From the NCBI GenBank assembly GCA_014549065.1, contig JACDOX010000018.1, positions 3,503,162-3,567,161 of the forward strand: DNA of 64,000 nucleotides, given 5' to 3'. The notes beneath the pieces were generated by a model that saw only the letters and a list, made by a program, of their open reading frames with translations, searched no databases and was not told the DNA's origin. The number at the start of each line of letters is the position of its first letter. Position 1 is the first letter of the stretch. This DNA is from Cardinalis cardinalis. Its lineage: Eukaryota; Chordata; Aves; Passeriformes; Cardinalidae. Below are positions 41,230 to 54,325 of the stretch, in pieces. The position numbers and the translations under genes are program-made.

Positions 41230-41853
41230 ACAGTTTTAAACAAGGATGAGAGGCTGGACATGACCCAGCAATGTGCCCAGAAAGCAAATTGTATCCAGGG
41301 CTGCATCAAAAGCAGCATGGCCAGCAGGGTGAGGTAAGACCCCACATGGAGTGATGCATCCACCCCTGGGATCCCCAGAACAGGAAGGAGATGGACCTCT
41401 TGGAGCAAGTCCANAGGAGGGGCACCAAGATGATTGGAGGGGNGGAGAACTTCTCCTATGNGGAAAGGCTGAGANAAGTGGGGTTTTTTCAGTCTGGAGA
41501 AGAGAAGGCTTTNGGATGACCTAACTGCAACCTTCCAGTACCTAAAGAGAACATACAAGAAAGATGGAGAGGTACTTCTTGCAAGAAGATGTAGTTACCA
41601 TACAAAGAGAAATGGATTCCGACTAAAAGGGAGTTAATCTAGATTAAATATTAGAAAAAAAATTCAAACTATGACNGTGGTGAGATACTAGAACAGGTTG
41701 TTGAGGGTGCCCAATCCCTGGAANTGTTCAAGGCCAGGCTGGATGGGGCTCTGAGAAACCTGGTCTAGTGGAAGGTGTCCCCGCCCATGGTAAAGTGATT
41801 GGAACTAAATGANCTTTAAGGTCCCTTCCAACCCAAACCATTCTATGATTTTA
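41230..41853 (+). mobile_element. CR1 LINE, 5'-truncated, 3' end intact
   Basis: The sequence runs in sense orientation through the end of the CR1 reverse-transcriptase frame (CAGCAATGTGCCCAGAAAGC and GGGCTGCATCAAAAGCAGCA), the 'gaggctgag…ggagaagagaaggct' block and CAAGGCCAGGCTGGATGGGG, to the terminus TCCCTTCCAACCCAAACCAT followed by TCTATGATTTTA. It is about 620 bases long, truncated at the 5' end and carries frame breaks, so it is inactive. Eight 'n' positions fall within it, well above the local background. Confidence 0.95.
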
Positions 41854-43595
41854 TACCTCACTGCTAGTGAGTCATAGGATGCTTAACAAGGACTCCTGAC
41901 ATTATGTATCTAACAAAATGATTCAGCGTGAAAATATAGATACAAAGGCTAATTTTATAGCTTGTTAGACAATGANAACAGTAAGGAAGTGAGATATTTT
42001 AGCTTCAGATTTGAAAGCATCTGAACATGGAAGGCCACCACTGAGAGAAAAATACTTGCTTTTTCTTCTTTGGGAAGATTTCTCAGAGTACATCTCACAC
42101 AAGTTATTTTCAAACAGGAAGAAAAAAAACTGTGATGCTAAACTCCCTCTCCACTGGCTCGGGGAATGTACACCTCATTATGTTTGAGCCTTATTCACTT
42201 GGAAATGAAGAAAATAGAGCTGCTGGTTGAGCCAGTATACACAATAGAGGCCGAGTGAAGCCCATTTTACATGGCTTTGGTGCAATAACTATTGGTTACA
42301 AAGGCAAAGCCCAGCTGTAAATTTTTCTCCCTAGAACAGCTGATTTTAGGCTTCTACCTCAGGACTGTTCAACTCACTTTGCAAACTCTCCCTCCAGAAA
42401 CTTCAGAAGCAGTGAGGCACTTGCATCAATGAGTCAATAAAATTCACTTTTCCTAGGAGGTACAACCCTTGCTAACCACGTTAGGTATGCAAGGGCATCA
42501 CTGTCACATAGCGTGATAGGCACTAACTAATTATTTTTAGTACCTAGAAGCCTATCAAGAAAAGTAAGAAAGTACAGACTAAAATGTCAAATGCAAAAAT
42601 GGGAAACTGTGTTTAAAGCTCCCAGGATATTGCAGACACAGTTATTGAATTACCATTGTAGATCCGCTGAAACCTCAGTAAGCAGCAGACGATGGAAGTT
42701 TTTGCTATAAATATGAGATTCACATAGCTATCTCTTATTTTTTAAAATATAAATTAAGTGGATGCAAGCCAAGTTTTCATAAATAATGCCAAAAATGTTT
42801 ATGTATGAGCAGCTTAAACTATGTAGCTCTAGCTGAAATAAATGTTTCAGTGAACATGATTTTAAACATGATTTATTCAAATGTTATGTTAAGTAAGCAT
42901 TCAATATGCTTTTATGTAATACTGATGCCCAAGTTACATGTAATTATGGTGACATTATAGCATCCTTGATCTTTCATAACCTCTCTAGAAAATCATTTTT
43001 CCCAGCATCAAGCTCCACAGATAGTATAGAAGTGACAATGTCACATAGTATAAACAGTTACCAGAACAATACTCTTCAGTTCCACTTCCATGAGGACAAG
43101 CCAGTCTTGACTCCTTTTGACATCAGCCAGAGATGGGAAGTTTAGTACTGCTCAGAAACATGCCAATGAATTAGCAAGTCTACAAACCTGATTGTTGGCA
43201 TTTCAGAGCAAGATAAGAAGGATGAAGCGAGGCTCTGTCAAGTTGTAGACTCCTGTTTGCTCACATTTAATCACTCATATTTTTGAGTGTGCCTAGTTCT
43301 AGTTCAAGTTCTCTAGTTTCTGTAGCATTATTTTAGCCCAAAGAATTTATTTCCTCTTTTTAATGAATTCTACTTCCAAATATAAAAATAATAGGCATAG
43401 AGAAAGCCACAAAAACACACATAAGACCAGTGCATAAATTTTCCATTATTCTGACACTGAAGATCTCAGTGTCACTGCAAATAGTTCAGTGAAGGTTCCA
43501 GCTCTGTGCTCAGCAGAGGTCAAAAAGGTAAACAAGTGCTAAGAACAATGAGAGAATTAATGAAACAAAATAGGATCAGAACAGTGTTGTAGGAA
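41854..43595. other. Non-coding stretch, nothing recognised
   Basis: AT-rich sequence with short open frames only (the longest at 42906-43145, 79 codons, has no recognisable domain). No repeat was identified. Confidence 0.5.
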
Positions 43596-44060
43596 TCTGT
43601 GTTCTACCCACGCCCTTGAAGATCCGTGCTGTTCTCTTCCATCTGAAAGAGCTTGAGAGCTCAATAAATGTGCAGGAAAGAGCTACAGGGATAATTAGAA
43701 CGATGGAATGGATTTGGTAGGAAGAAGATTTTGGCTGAGACACTTAAGTCTAGAAGGCAGCTGAGGGAGGAGGGAGATGATGGATGTCTGTGAAGTCATA
43801 GGCTGCCTAAATGATTATTTGCTATCATGTGTACTAGAAAAAACAGAGAAGCACTCAGATGATCAGGTGGTCAGTTCAAAGCAAACAATATGATGTCCTT
43901 TATCACACAATGCATAATTAAATTGTAGGGCTCATTGCCAGAGGAAGCAGTGGAGGTCAAAGATATAAATGGGCTCAAGAATCCATTAGACAAATGCATG
44001 AGAAGAAGCTCCATCAACAGATATTAAGATCAATGATGTGAATGCACCCTCTGCCTGAGN
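43596..44060 (+). mobile_element. Older CR1-type LINE fragment
   Basis: In order: AGCTACAGGGATAATTAGAA, GAAGGCAGCTGAGGGAGGAG, GGGCTCATTGCCAGAGGAAG, GGGCTCAAGAATCCATTAGA and CAAATGCATGAGAAGAAGCT followed by CCATCAACAGATATTAAG. These match the block order of the 3' part of older CR1 subfamilies ('…ttagacaaatacatg…aggtccatcaatggctattaa'). It is more diverged than the copy at 41.2-41.9 kb. Confidence 0.8.
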
Positions 44061-47000
44061 AAGTCCATAAACCTGAGAATGCTTGAAAATGAAAGTTTAT
44101 ACCTGGGAAAGAATTGGATTTTATCTGTGCTGTTTTGTATGTCTTTCCCAAAGTACTACTACTAACCATTGTCAGGTAACAGCAAACGGACACAATGTTG
44201 GCTTGATTCACTCTGGCATGATTATCTTCAATGCAATCAGAAATACAAGTTTCTGGTTTAGCACTGATTTTGCTTCTCTTACATCAGAAATTCATTCAGT
44301 TGCATATTTTTGATTTCTATACTTTGATCCTCTGAAGCACTTGCATACATCCCAGGGTGATAAAAACTTTGCTAGTGTCCTTCTAACTCTCCTGAGGTAT
44401 TAGAGAGCTGCTGTAAAACATGCATTTACTCAGAAGGAAAAAATTTCAGATGCAGCTAGTGCTCATAAAACCTTTTGAAATAAACCTCTTTACANTTCAC
44501 AGACCAGAATATATGTTCAATAAGCATTTCCATATTATAAAAGATGTGATGTACATTGAATTTTAAGGTGTATTGGGGTTCATGTCAATTTTGGTGGCAG
44601 AAGCATTTATGATTTTTAAAAAAGCCTACTCTCTCAAGCTCTTAAATTCCTTGTAAGTGTTTTGTTTTGGTTTTGGTTTTTTTGTTTGTTTTTTTAGTTT
44701 TCAGAATGAAAGTTAATAGTCTGGGGAAAACAAAAATTAATTCATTAAAGAATAGCTGATGCCACCCTTGAAAGCCTCATGACTGTGAAGGGCAGCTCCC
44801 CACAGAGGGATTGGGTTTTCCATGCAAAGTACATGGAGGCAGAAGGGAGCCCTGAGTTCTTAGTCAGGGATCCTCATTGACATTGTGCATGTTTTTCAGC
44901 GACCCATACTACAAAATGAAGAGGTCACCTTGGCCCAACATCATGACAGTTTTGACTGCAAGCAGGTGTTGCNAACATGCTCTGTGCTGAACTCAGAGCT
45001 GTTGTGCAATAGCCATGCCAAGGAGCACATCAGTTTGACAGGGCCCATTAGGTACTCCTCAGGTACTTTTATGGCAAAAAAAAAAAAAATTAAGGTGCCC
45101 TTGATCTCCAAATAAATTTCTGTGGCTCATCCCTTTTTAGGCACCCACAGAAAACCAAAAATACTTTCTTGTGTTGGTTTTTCTTTTTGTTGTTGTTTTG
45201 ATTTGTTTTTTTAATAATACTATGGAAAAACCCCTGAAGTAAGAGAAGGCATTTCCATTAAAGACTCAACTACTTCAGTCATTTGAAAAAATATCATGAG
45301 GAAGAAAAACTTCTTGATCCATTCTAAAACATGTTAAGTGTATGCAGTTGTACACAAATACATAGAATGGATTATTAATCCCCTGACACACACTTTTACA
45401 GATAAAACTAGTCTCCTGCTATGCATGGAAGAGCAATTTTAAGATGATGAAACCACATCCCATCAGATGAAATAATTGCCTGGATATGTACATGGTAATA
45501 CTTTCTCAAAGGTTGCTACTGCTTTGCAAGTACAGATCAAAATAATTATTCTAAGTGATCTTTAGCTCTTTTGGTTGTTTAGATAGGAGGTCTTTATAAA
45601 TTCAAAGGCTGTCAGCCCACAGTGTGTCAGGAAACTTGAATTTAAGAGCCCAGCCCTAACATTTACATTCCTCTGTTATGTTTCAGGGTTGGTTGTAGAT
45701 GTTAAGAATATTGCCTCTGGGACCTCTAAGTGCATTATATCATAGCCTCGAGCTGTACTTTCTTTTATCTGCTCTTCTTTAATCATCAGAAGTTTTGATT
45801 TAAAAGAGAAACAAGCTGGTAAAGGAGCCTATGCATCTTTGCATTTTCCCTACTTCACATCAAGTGCGAGGGTGAGAGAACTGTAAAGTGTCGTTAAATA
45901 GTCATGCCGGTCTATGAAAGATTGGAAATGTTCTATGAATTGGAAAACATGGAAATGTTCTTTGCTTTAAAAATGCATCAGAAGAACTAACACTCTTTTT
46001 ATTGTACAGGATTTTGAGATGTGAATCTGAACACTGAAACTGTCCTGAATATATTGGGACATCCCCCTATCTGTAGCAGTGGTGCTAAAACTTTTATTTT
46101 CTTTAAATGCAAAATAAACATCCAGTGACATTAGAATGGTCTCAGATCTCTTCTTGATCTTGGTAAATATAAAAAAAAATAACAAAAAGCTTTTTAAGGA
46201 TGAAATTCTAAAATATACTTTTATTAAAATGATGTTTCAAAATTCCCTCCATCTTTATTGGAAAACACTGTGAAGTAATTAAGTCTGAAAAAACACTTAT
46301 GAAATCCAAAGCACACATTTCAACACCTCAGTTTATCAAGAGTTTTATAAACAATTTTGGATATGCCTGAAGTACTTTTCTATTGCCTGTAAGCAACAAT
46401 AAAAAAATTCATATTCATACCCCTTTATTCATAGTCATTCAGTGTTTAGTCATCCACTAGAATCTCTAAATTGCCTGGCTTTGTTATCATCAGCTTTATG
46501 AATTCTACCATGCATGCAAGCTGGCTAAAAGCCTCTAACATAATTTTCAACTATATTTGGTATTTTTCTTTCAAAGTTCTCAAATGCTGTGTGTACATAT
46601 ATATTAGACATTGTAAAACTGGGACATCTGAAACCTCAGAGAGGAGAGCAGTTATTAATCTCCATTTAAAAATCCCACTTGAGGAATATGGGGCAAACAC
46701 TACAGAATTAAATCATTTATCAATGTCAGCATGTGAGTCCTGGTTATAAGGTTTTCCTGGCAGATAGGGAAGAGAATATTAGCCTCATACTAATATTGGG
46801 GAAGAGAATATAATGCTTAATACTTTGTTGCAACTTCTAGGAAACATAAATTATATTTTCCCATATAGAAAGCAATTCTACATTTAACAGTTCTTTAGAC
46901 AAAATAAATCAATTAGACATCTATTTTACAGTATTTCAGACATCCTAATACCCTTAAGTTGGCATGCAGAACTCTTATATATAGGAAGATGTATTATATA

Positions 47001-49205
47001 TGATTTAATATCAATTAACATTTAACTCTAAGCTGCAGATTGCTAGAACCTGGGAGTTATGGAAAAGCTGACTTTCCCTGGAATGCTGGGTACCCCAGAA
47101 TGCAATTTTGGCCCTTCAGCCAATGGGGTATTAATTCCTTGATCACCAGAAAGTTTCTCATTGCTTCTAAACTACTACCCTGACTTTTTTTTTTTTTTAA
47201 ATTTTTTTTAAGCTTCCTAAACCTCTTGAACTTTCAGCATTTGGACCTCAGGCAGAGTGGGAACTCTGACTGACACCCAGAGCAGAGTGGGGCCATAGCA
47301 GGAGGGAATGAGAGGCTGGACTCTCTCACAGCCTTCCCAGGCCTTCTTTGCTGCTCAGCACAAGGGACTGCATCCTCCTTCAGTAGTTGTGTAAGTATTT
47401 GTCCTCTTCTTACTCATTTTCTGTAAGTTTAGGGGGAATCCCTGAAAAGGGTGTTTTGGTCTGTTCCAGTGTTTCCATTCTATGTGCTTATAACTGTACA
47501 GAGATTTGCTATTTCACTGGATGCATTCAGCAGCAGTTTTAAATCTTAACAGTAGAAGTACCTATAATGAAAATACACTATAGTTCACTAAACTGCAGAC
47601 CAAATTTCCTTTTTGCTATAGAAATCAATGTCATATTATGCTTTAAAAATTTTTGTGCTTTTTCTTCAATGCATATAATCTAATAACTTGCAGAAAGTTT
47701 AAGACCTCACTCTTTAAGACAGTAGCAAATTGAATAAAACACATAATTTGTCAGCATTCATTCCCACCTTAATGTGATCCCTTCAGTGTTAAGGGGATTG
47801 CTACAAGTCCACTGTAATTAATACTAGACTGAAAAAGGAAATGATAGAGCTGACAGCTTCCACGTTTCAATGTGGTACATTCTATCATATTTTCCAGTTC
47901 CCCTTCTGGAAAGATGAATCTAGCTCTTGTAACAGAAACAAATTTTTTCTTCTTTTAGTAATTTTTTTCCAATCTGTTTTCTTTGACACTTATGCACACA
48001 ATCCCCATTGAAAAATAAGTAAAAAGCAATAATACTTAGAAAAAGAAAATCTTTTTCTAAGTAACAACTCCGTATTTTTCTGCTAAACTAAGGGGATTTT
48101 ATGAAATGATGGGCCAGATTGTGCCTCACACAGACATGCATACTCTGGAGGTTTTGGCAAGCTGCACAGCCCACTGGGAGCTCTGGAGCTCCATTGGACA
48201 AGGCAGACGTGCCAGATGCTGCACCTTTCTCAGGCATGCACCATGTCCTTTCCTAGGGGTTTGGCCAGTGTNGAAGGTGGCTAGGTTTTATTTTCCCATG
48301 TTGAAGAATGGTTGATAGGCCAGGAATGGGAGTGCAATGCTGACACAGTCCTCNGTAACATGCACGACTGGCTTGGAAGAGTGTGGGAGCAGACACACGG
48401 GTGTGCCTGTGCCCGCACACACACGGTGTAGTCACCCTTCTTGTCCCCAGGGCTGGCTAGCACTAGGCCAAACTTTCCCTTAGAAAATGTCTCTTGTGGA
48501 TACTTATGAATGAATGAAAGTGCTTGAGATTCCCATCAGGAGGAAAGGAATTGCTTGAGCACTCTGGCCATTGTGCATAGGAAGCAAGAACGAGCAAACA
48601 TAGGGAGTTGGTGATATCCCAAGTTAAAGAAAATTTGGTGCAAATCTCTGTTCCTTATGTGCAGCTCAGAGAGATAGAAAGAGCTAAAATACTTGCATAA
48701 GTCCAAACTTCAGGAAAGACAACCTGGAACAGGCTGCATGATGGCATAGCATGAGTTCAGGAGACATTTTGCTAAAAAACTCAATGGATTGACAAATTTA
48801 CTTTGTTTTTTCTTTAGAAAGACCCCCACCATACTGTGGTACTGGATAGCAGCCTCTAGCAACCACCATAAATAATTTGGTTAGCCTGAACTCTGGGGAA
48901 CTCCAATAATCTTTGAAGATCTTGGTGTACCATCAGACAGAGGAGTAATTTTCCTTAGAATATTCTGATAATTTTGGGTAATTTTCCTTAGAATTAGATA
49001 AGAGGAAAGCTTTATAACATGGGCAGCATGGGATATTTTAGGGAGATTATTTCATATATTCATTAGCAGAAGTCAGAATATTTTGCTAAAAGAAAGCGTT
49101 CATCTAACATCTAGGACAGACAACCTTACAGGAACAGATGGGCTAATGCCCAGTGCACCCTCAGCAATGTGGTCACATCTTTCCAGTGACACTCCTAAAG
49201 GCCAC
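44061..49205. other. Non-coding stretch with low-complexity T/G tracts, no gene recognised
   Basis: TG/T-rich simple DNA lies at 44658-44697 and 45175-45212, a poly-A run at about 45077-45090 and poly-T runs at about 47184-47210. A short duplication of GGGAAGAGAATATTA (46768) recurs at 46798 around an AATATTA/TAATATT palindrome. TAATTTTCCTTAGAAT occurs twice about 34 bases apart near 48946 and 48980. The stretch 47085-47400, with tract-separated GC-rich halves, may be an unclassified insertion. No coding gene was recognised. Confidence 0.5.
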
Positions 49206-49725
49206 AATGAGTTCTCCCTTGAGCTTTCTCTTCTTCAGGCTGAACAGCTCCAACTCTTCCAGCCTGTCTCCACAGCAGGGGGGATCCAGCCCTCTGACTA
49301 CCTTTGTAGTCTCCTCTCCATCAGCCCCAGCAGGTTCTTGCCTCCCCTGGGCTGGGGACCCCAGAGCAGGACACAGCACTGCAGGTGGGGTCTCACCAGA
49401 GCAGAGCAGAGGGACAGAGTCCCCTCCCTCACTGTGCTGCTCACANTGCTTTGGATTCAGCCCAGGACGCGTTTGGCTTTCTGGGCTGTGGGTGCACATT
49501 GCCAAGTCATGTTCAGCCTCTCACCCACCAGCATCCACAAGTCCTTTTGGCAGGGCTGGACTATCAAGGCTGCCCTTGATCTTCTCATCCCACGGCCCCC
49601 ATTGTTACCAGGGGTTACCCTGAGCCAGGTGCATCACTTTACACTTGGCCTGGCTGAAGCACATTATGATCTCGTGGACCCACTCCTCAAACTGTCCAGG
49701 TCCCTTTGGATGGTATTCCATCCTT
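49206..49725 (-). mobile_element. CR1 LINE fragment lacking its 3' terminus
   Basis: Plus-strand text includes CTTCTTCAGGCTGAACAGCT, CCAGCAGGTTCTTGCCTCCC, CACTGCAGGTGGGGTCTCAC, GACGCGTTTGGCTTTCTGGG and CACTTTACACTTGGCCTGGC. This is the reverse complement of a CR1 internal segment. The usual tail ('…agaatcatagaatgg') is absent at the low-coordinate side, so it is an internal fragment. The long plus-strand open frame across it (49083-49775) is the antisense of the LINE, not a gene. Confidence 0.92.
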
Positions 49726-52130
49726 TTAAGAGTATGCCTGAAAAAGATGTGACCACGTTACTAAAGTTGTACTGAGTATTAACCCATCTGTTCTTGTAAA
49801 TGTTTTTATCATTTCCATGTGTAGATGTGCACAGTTCTACATCCAAGTCTTATTTTTGTCCTCTTCTCCTATTCTGATCTGCTAGGTAGCTATGTCCTGT
49901 TAAGAAACATATATACTGCTGCTATTAAAGGGCATTTAGTTCATGGCAAGTGAGATTTTCACTTGAAGGGTCTTAAAGAGGGAGTAGATAATTCAATTTC
50001 CAGCTAAGAAAAAGAATAATAAAGAAATAATGCTGAAGCCGTCTTTTTGTTCCACCCTTATGGGAGGGTAATCATTAATCTTTTAGCCACTGGGGAAATA
50101 TATTTAAGAAAAAAATGGGAGGATGATAACAATTAAAAATCAGATTGAAATGAAATTACCCACATTAGTAAAGTTACTAATACCATGGAGTGCCTACATG
50201 CAATAGAGAGAATGACAGAGAAAGCTGTCATTATTTATGTAGGTATCTGAAGGCCTAGCAGCAATGTCTGCTTTCTTGTTTGTTTGTTTTTTTAAAGATA
50301 GGAAATCTTCTGAATGATTCAGGCTATTTATATAATATGGAGCACTGCTCAGGTTTTCATGCTGTCACCTGGCCTTCCAAACACACTCAATTCTCTCCAT
50401 GCANCCCAATGGAAACAGTTACACAGCAAAACTTACATCATCAATCTCCTTTCCACACTTAATTCCTGTCTTTAAAATGTAAACCTGTATGCAGTCATAA
50501 CTGGGTTAAACAAGCCACAATTGCATAGCTGCTCCTGGCCACCACAGATTCTCTTAAGGCATCTTATTATAACCTTGCTTGTGGTGTGCTCGCAGCTCTG
50601 CGTTACAGCTTGTGCTGAGGTACTGGTAGATGGTACATTCTTTCTTCATTCAGGTTTTTCCCTGGTGTCACTCTGACCTTTTCAAAGTACATTCTGTGGT
50701 ATGAAAGATGACAGTGATCTCTCCTTGCCCTTAATCTCTTTCCCTGACACCAAGAAACAGACATCAGTGTTTCAATTTAGTTTTGATTACAAGCATCAGG
50801 GTGCTATTCCAAGAAGATGAGAGTTTTATGTTTAACTCCAAGAACAGCTAGGTTACAATCATTTTCTAGCACTGAATTCTGTGTATTTAGCACAGTCTCT
50901 GCTGAAGTTCTGCTTGTTGCAATTGTGTTCATCTCATACTTTTCAATAGTAACATTGTTCCAGTGGCCACCATTTTCAGGGGGGATCATGCTAGGAGACT
51001 TTTTCCAATGAGCTCATCAGCAGCTAAAGANAAAGGACATTTCTGACTTCTCTTTCGTAAGGGAACCCACACGAAAATTCACATTCAAATAATCCCCATT
51101 CCATTTACTTCACCATGTTTTCTATTATCTTGGTGCCTCTGAAGGTGTAGACATACCCCACAGCAAACACTAAGCAAAAGATACCAAATGAAATTTAGGC
51201 TATCAGATTCTGTCAGACAACAGTGCAAAGGGCAATGTACTTTTGGCAAAGTTTTCCTGACCAGCAAAGCTGCCATGGTCACAACACACTGAAGATTTCT
51301 TCACTGAAATCTGTTTTACAGTCATCCTTTTTATATGCAAACTATTTTTAAAACGTTTTCAGTGTGAGAGATTAGATGTTTAATTCATAAGTGACTAGAG
51401 GTAAAAGCCATCCCCAACAATAATTCTGTGCCTGTTGTTTGTATCCTGCTCATAGCTGGTAGCACCCTTTGTTAAGTGAAAAGTAAAAACCTAAAGTGTT
51501 GCAAATATGTTTCTACTGAGTTAATCACTGCTATGGCTTTGCATGTGGGCTCAATTGCCAAAAATTCACATGCCTAGAGTGAATTATGTGTGTAGATCAT
51601 GAGGACCTATAAAGAAATATCTATGGAAATAATTTGCTCCAAAATATTTGCTTGTGAAGGTTTTCAGTGTTAAGTTGCAAGAAAAAAACTTATTTTCAGA
51701 TCTAAATATAAATATCCTTTGAGGACAGATAGTACATTGTTTTATGCAGTTTATTCTTTTTATTTCAAATAGATCTTCAATATCACAAATAATAACAACA
51801 AGTAAATGTCTAAAAGTCTGTAGGGCTAGATTACAATAAAACATGCTTTATTAGATACACCGAGGGGCTGTAAGTATCATGCAGAGGATGATTTCCTGTT
51901 TTATCAAGACTACTGTAAATACCACGATTCTAATTTGATATGTCCTAATTTTAAATATAGCACAACCAAATGGGGTGCAGACCAGACTAACAAATCTATG
52001 CATACCCTGTCTTGGCAGAACATAGATTTTTCTTCTGTATAGAAAAGTAAGCGTGGCTCAAAACTATACTCAAAAAGACCCATTGGGGGACTGACTGCTG
52101 CACTAACACCTCATATACACAAGTACAAAA
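49726..52130. other. Non-coding stretch, nothing recognised
   Basis: AT-rich; open frames are short and lack known domains. No repeat was confidently identified. Confidence 0.5.
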
Positions 52131-52134
52131 TAGA

Positions 52135-53215
52135 GAATTCCAGAATTGCAGAATGGCTGTGGTTGGGAAATAGCTCTGGAAATTGTCTGCTCCAAGCTCT
52201 CTGCTGAAGCAGGTTCACCTAATGCATGTTGCACAATACAGGCAGGTTTTGAATATCTCCACATAAAGAGACTCTACAACCTGGGCAATCTGTTTGAGTG
52301 CTCTGTCACCCTCAAAGTAAAGACTTCTTTCTCATACTGAGAGTGAGAGTGCCTGGAACCATCCTCTTGGCACCCAGCCTTAAGATATTTGTATACATCA
52401 ATAAGACAGCCTCTCATTCTTCTGCAGGCTAAACAGATCCCTCAGCCTTTCCTCCCAAGAGAGAGGATCTATTCCCTAATCATCTTCATAGCCCTCCACT
52501 GGGCTGTCTCAAGTAGTTCCTTATGTTTCTTGAATGGGGAAGTTCAGAACTGGACAGAGTAGTCCCAATGCTGCTTCACTAGGATAGAATAGAGGGAGAG
52601 GATCACCCCCCTTGACCTGCAGGCCTCGCTACTCCTAATGCACCCCAGGGCACCACTGACCTTCTTGTCCCCAAGGACACACTGCTGGCTCATGGACAGC
52701 TTGTTGTCCACCTGGATCTCCAGGTTCTTCTCTGCAGAGCTGCTTTCCAGCAGGTCAGTCCCCATCCTGTGCTCTTCCCAAAGTACAGGACCATGCATTT
52801 GCCTTTCTTGGACTTCATTAGGTTCCCCTCTGCCCAACTCTCCAGCCTGTCCAAGTCTCACTGACTGGCAGCAGAGCCTTCTGGTGTGCCAGCCATTCCT
52901 CCCCGTCTTGCACCATCAGCAAACTTGCTGAGTGCTTCATCCCTTCATCCAGGTCACTGATTAATAAGTTGAATGAGAATGGTCCCAGTGCTGACCCCTG
53001 GGGAACACTGCTTGCTGCAGGTCCACAAACAGACTCTGTGGAACTGGTCACAGCCCTCTGAGCTCCATCCCTCATGAAGCTCTCCATCTGTGTGCTCCTC
53101 TCACTGTGTGTTCACTCTCACTGTGCACTCATCTAACCCACACTTCCTGAGCTTACCTGTGAGATCTTATGGGAGACGACTCCAAAAGCCTTGCTGAAGA
53201 TAAGGGAGACACTTC
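52135..53215 (-). mobile_element. CR1 LINE with a relic of the reverse-transcriptase frame
   Basis: The 3' end lies at the low-coordinate side (AATTGCAGAATGGCTG), and the element extends about 1.08 kb into the coding part. On the minus strand, 53087-52818 translates with SSVPQGSALGPFSFNLLISD followed by LDEG, the reverse-transcriptase VPQGSxLGPxxF motif region of CR1 ORF2. Downstream, 52861-52544 gives LESSSAEKNLEIQVDNKLSM then SQQC, the conserved C-terminal part. The two segments lie in different frames, so the frame is broken and the copy cannot code for a working protein. Confidence 0.95.
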
Positions 53216-54190
53216 TTTCCCCTCACCTACCCAGTCAGAATGATAACACAGATCTCTGGACAATGTAATTGTAAAGGGACATTTGGCAGCTTGTTTTGAG
53301 GATTGCACATGCTTTTAACAGACGTGATAGCAATGGTCTAATAAGCAGTTAAACTGCAGGATAAACATGCTTAGACTACTCTAACAAAGTTTCAAGTGTT
53401 AGCATTCCACTGTGTACAGTGGCCTTCATTGTTATTCTTGCTACTTGCAACAGCAGAAATTTATTTGTTAAGAGAGGAGCCCTTCAGGGGAATTTTATTT
53501 GTGTACAAAGAGAAAGGCACTGTATTGTGCAGGTCACTTACCTTGAAACTAATCTGAGAACTCAGAAAAATGCAATATAGGAATGGGAATATAATGGTGT
53601 GATCAAAACAACCATTTAAAAAAATAACATGTAAGACTAGTTTTTCCTGTTTTTCAGAGAGAAATAATTGCACATGGAGAATGATACATGTGCATAGTCA
53701 CAATGTTATTTTTTGAGTAAAGCATCCCTTCGGTCTTAAGGCAGGGGGCAGGTTACTACACCTAAATATGTGCCTGCACAGAAGACAATTGCCTTGGAAG
53801 AACATTATGAAGTCTGCCAAAATCAAGAGCTTTAAAGTTGAAGAACACTAGAACCTAAATGGATGATGAAATCCTAACTGTACTTTCCTGTAAATCAGTA
53901 TTAAGATTTTCTTGAAATCTGTCTTTACCTCCCTTTTTTCCCCCAAGGAACCCTTTATCATTCATTACGCAGGATAANTAGGTACTGATTACACACTACC
54001 TGCTGAATAAACAGCTACTTAGAAAAGTAATCTTCACCAACCAGTTAGCAGTGCCTTATTTACTGCACACCCAAAGCCTGCTGTAAATACAGAATTATTC
54101 ATTTTTTCATGNTTTTTTCTGGGCCACTCATCACTGTAGTATTTGCATGCCTCAAGAACACAGATGAATTTATCGCTGCCGAAAGATAGG
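53216..54190. other. Non-coding stretch, nothing recognised
   Basis: AT-rich sequence between a CR1 copy and a MIR relic. No gene or repeat was identified. Confidence 0.5.
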
Positions 54191-54191
54191 A

Positions 54192-54325
54192 AACCATTAT
54201 TATTATTCCCATTTTACAGCTGAAGAGATAGGGACTTGCCTGGAGCTACAGAGTGAATTAGTGGCAGAGTAAGGATTAAAATTCATGGCTTGCAACCCTG
54301 TGCACTTTACTGGAGATTGCACTGC
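54192..54325 (-). mobile_element. MIR SINE relic (antisense)
   Basis: ATTATTATTCCCATTTTACA followed by GCTGAAGAGATAGGGACTTGCC, then GCTACAGAGTGAATTAGTGG and CAGAGTAAGGATTAAAATTC, matches the reverse complement of the MIR core ('…cctcatctgtaaaatgggataataata…' preceded by the '…gaatcccggctctgccactta…' part). About 130 bases are recognisable, including most of the conserved core. MIR was active early in amniote history, so this is one of the oldest identifiable insertions here. Confidence 0.8.

Noticed and set aside
47085..47400. A possible solo LTR or other insertion around poly-T tracts
   Set aside because: No clear TG…CA ends, target duplication or primer-binding context could be shown, so no retroviral call is made.
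49083..49775. A 230-codon plus-strand open frame
   Set aside because: It is the antisense of a CR1 LINE fragment; the nucleotide pattern matches CR1 throughout.
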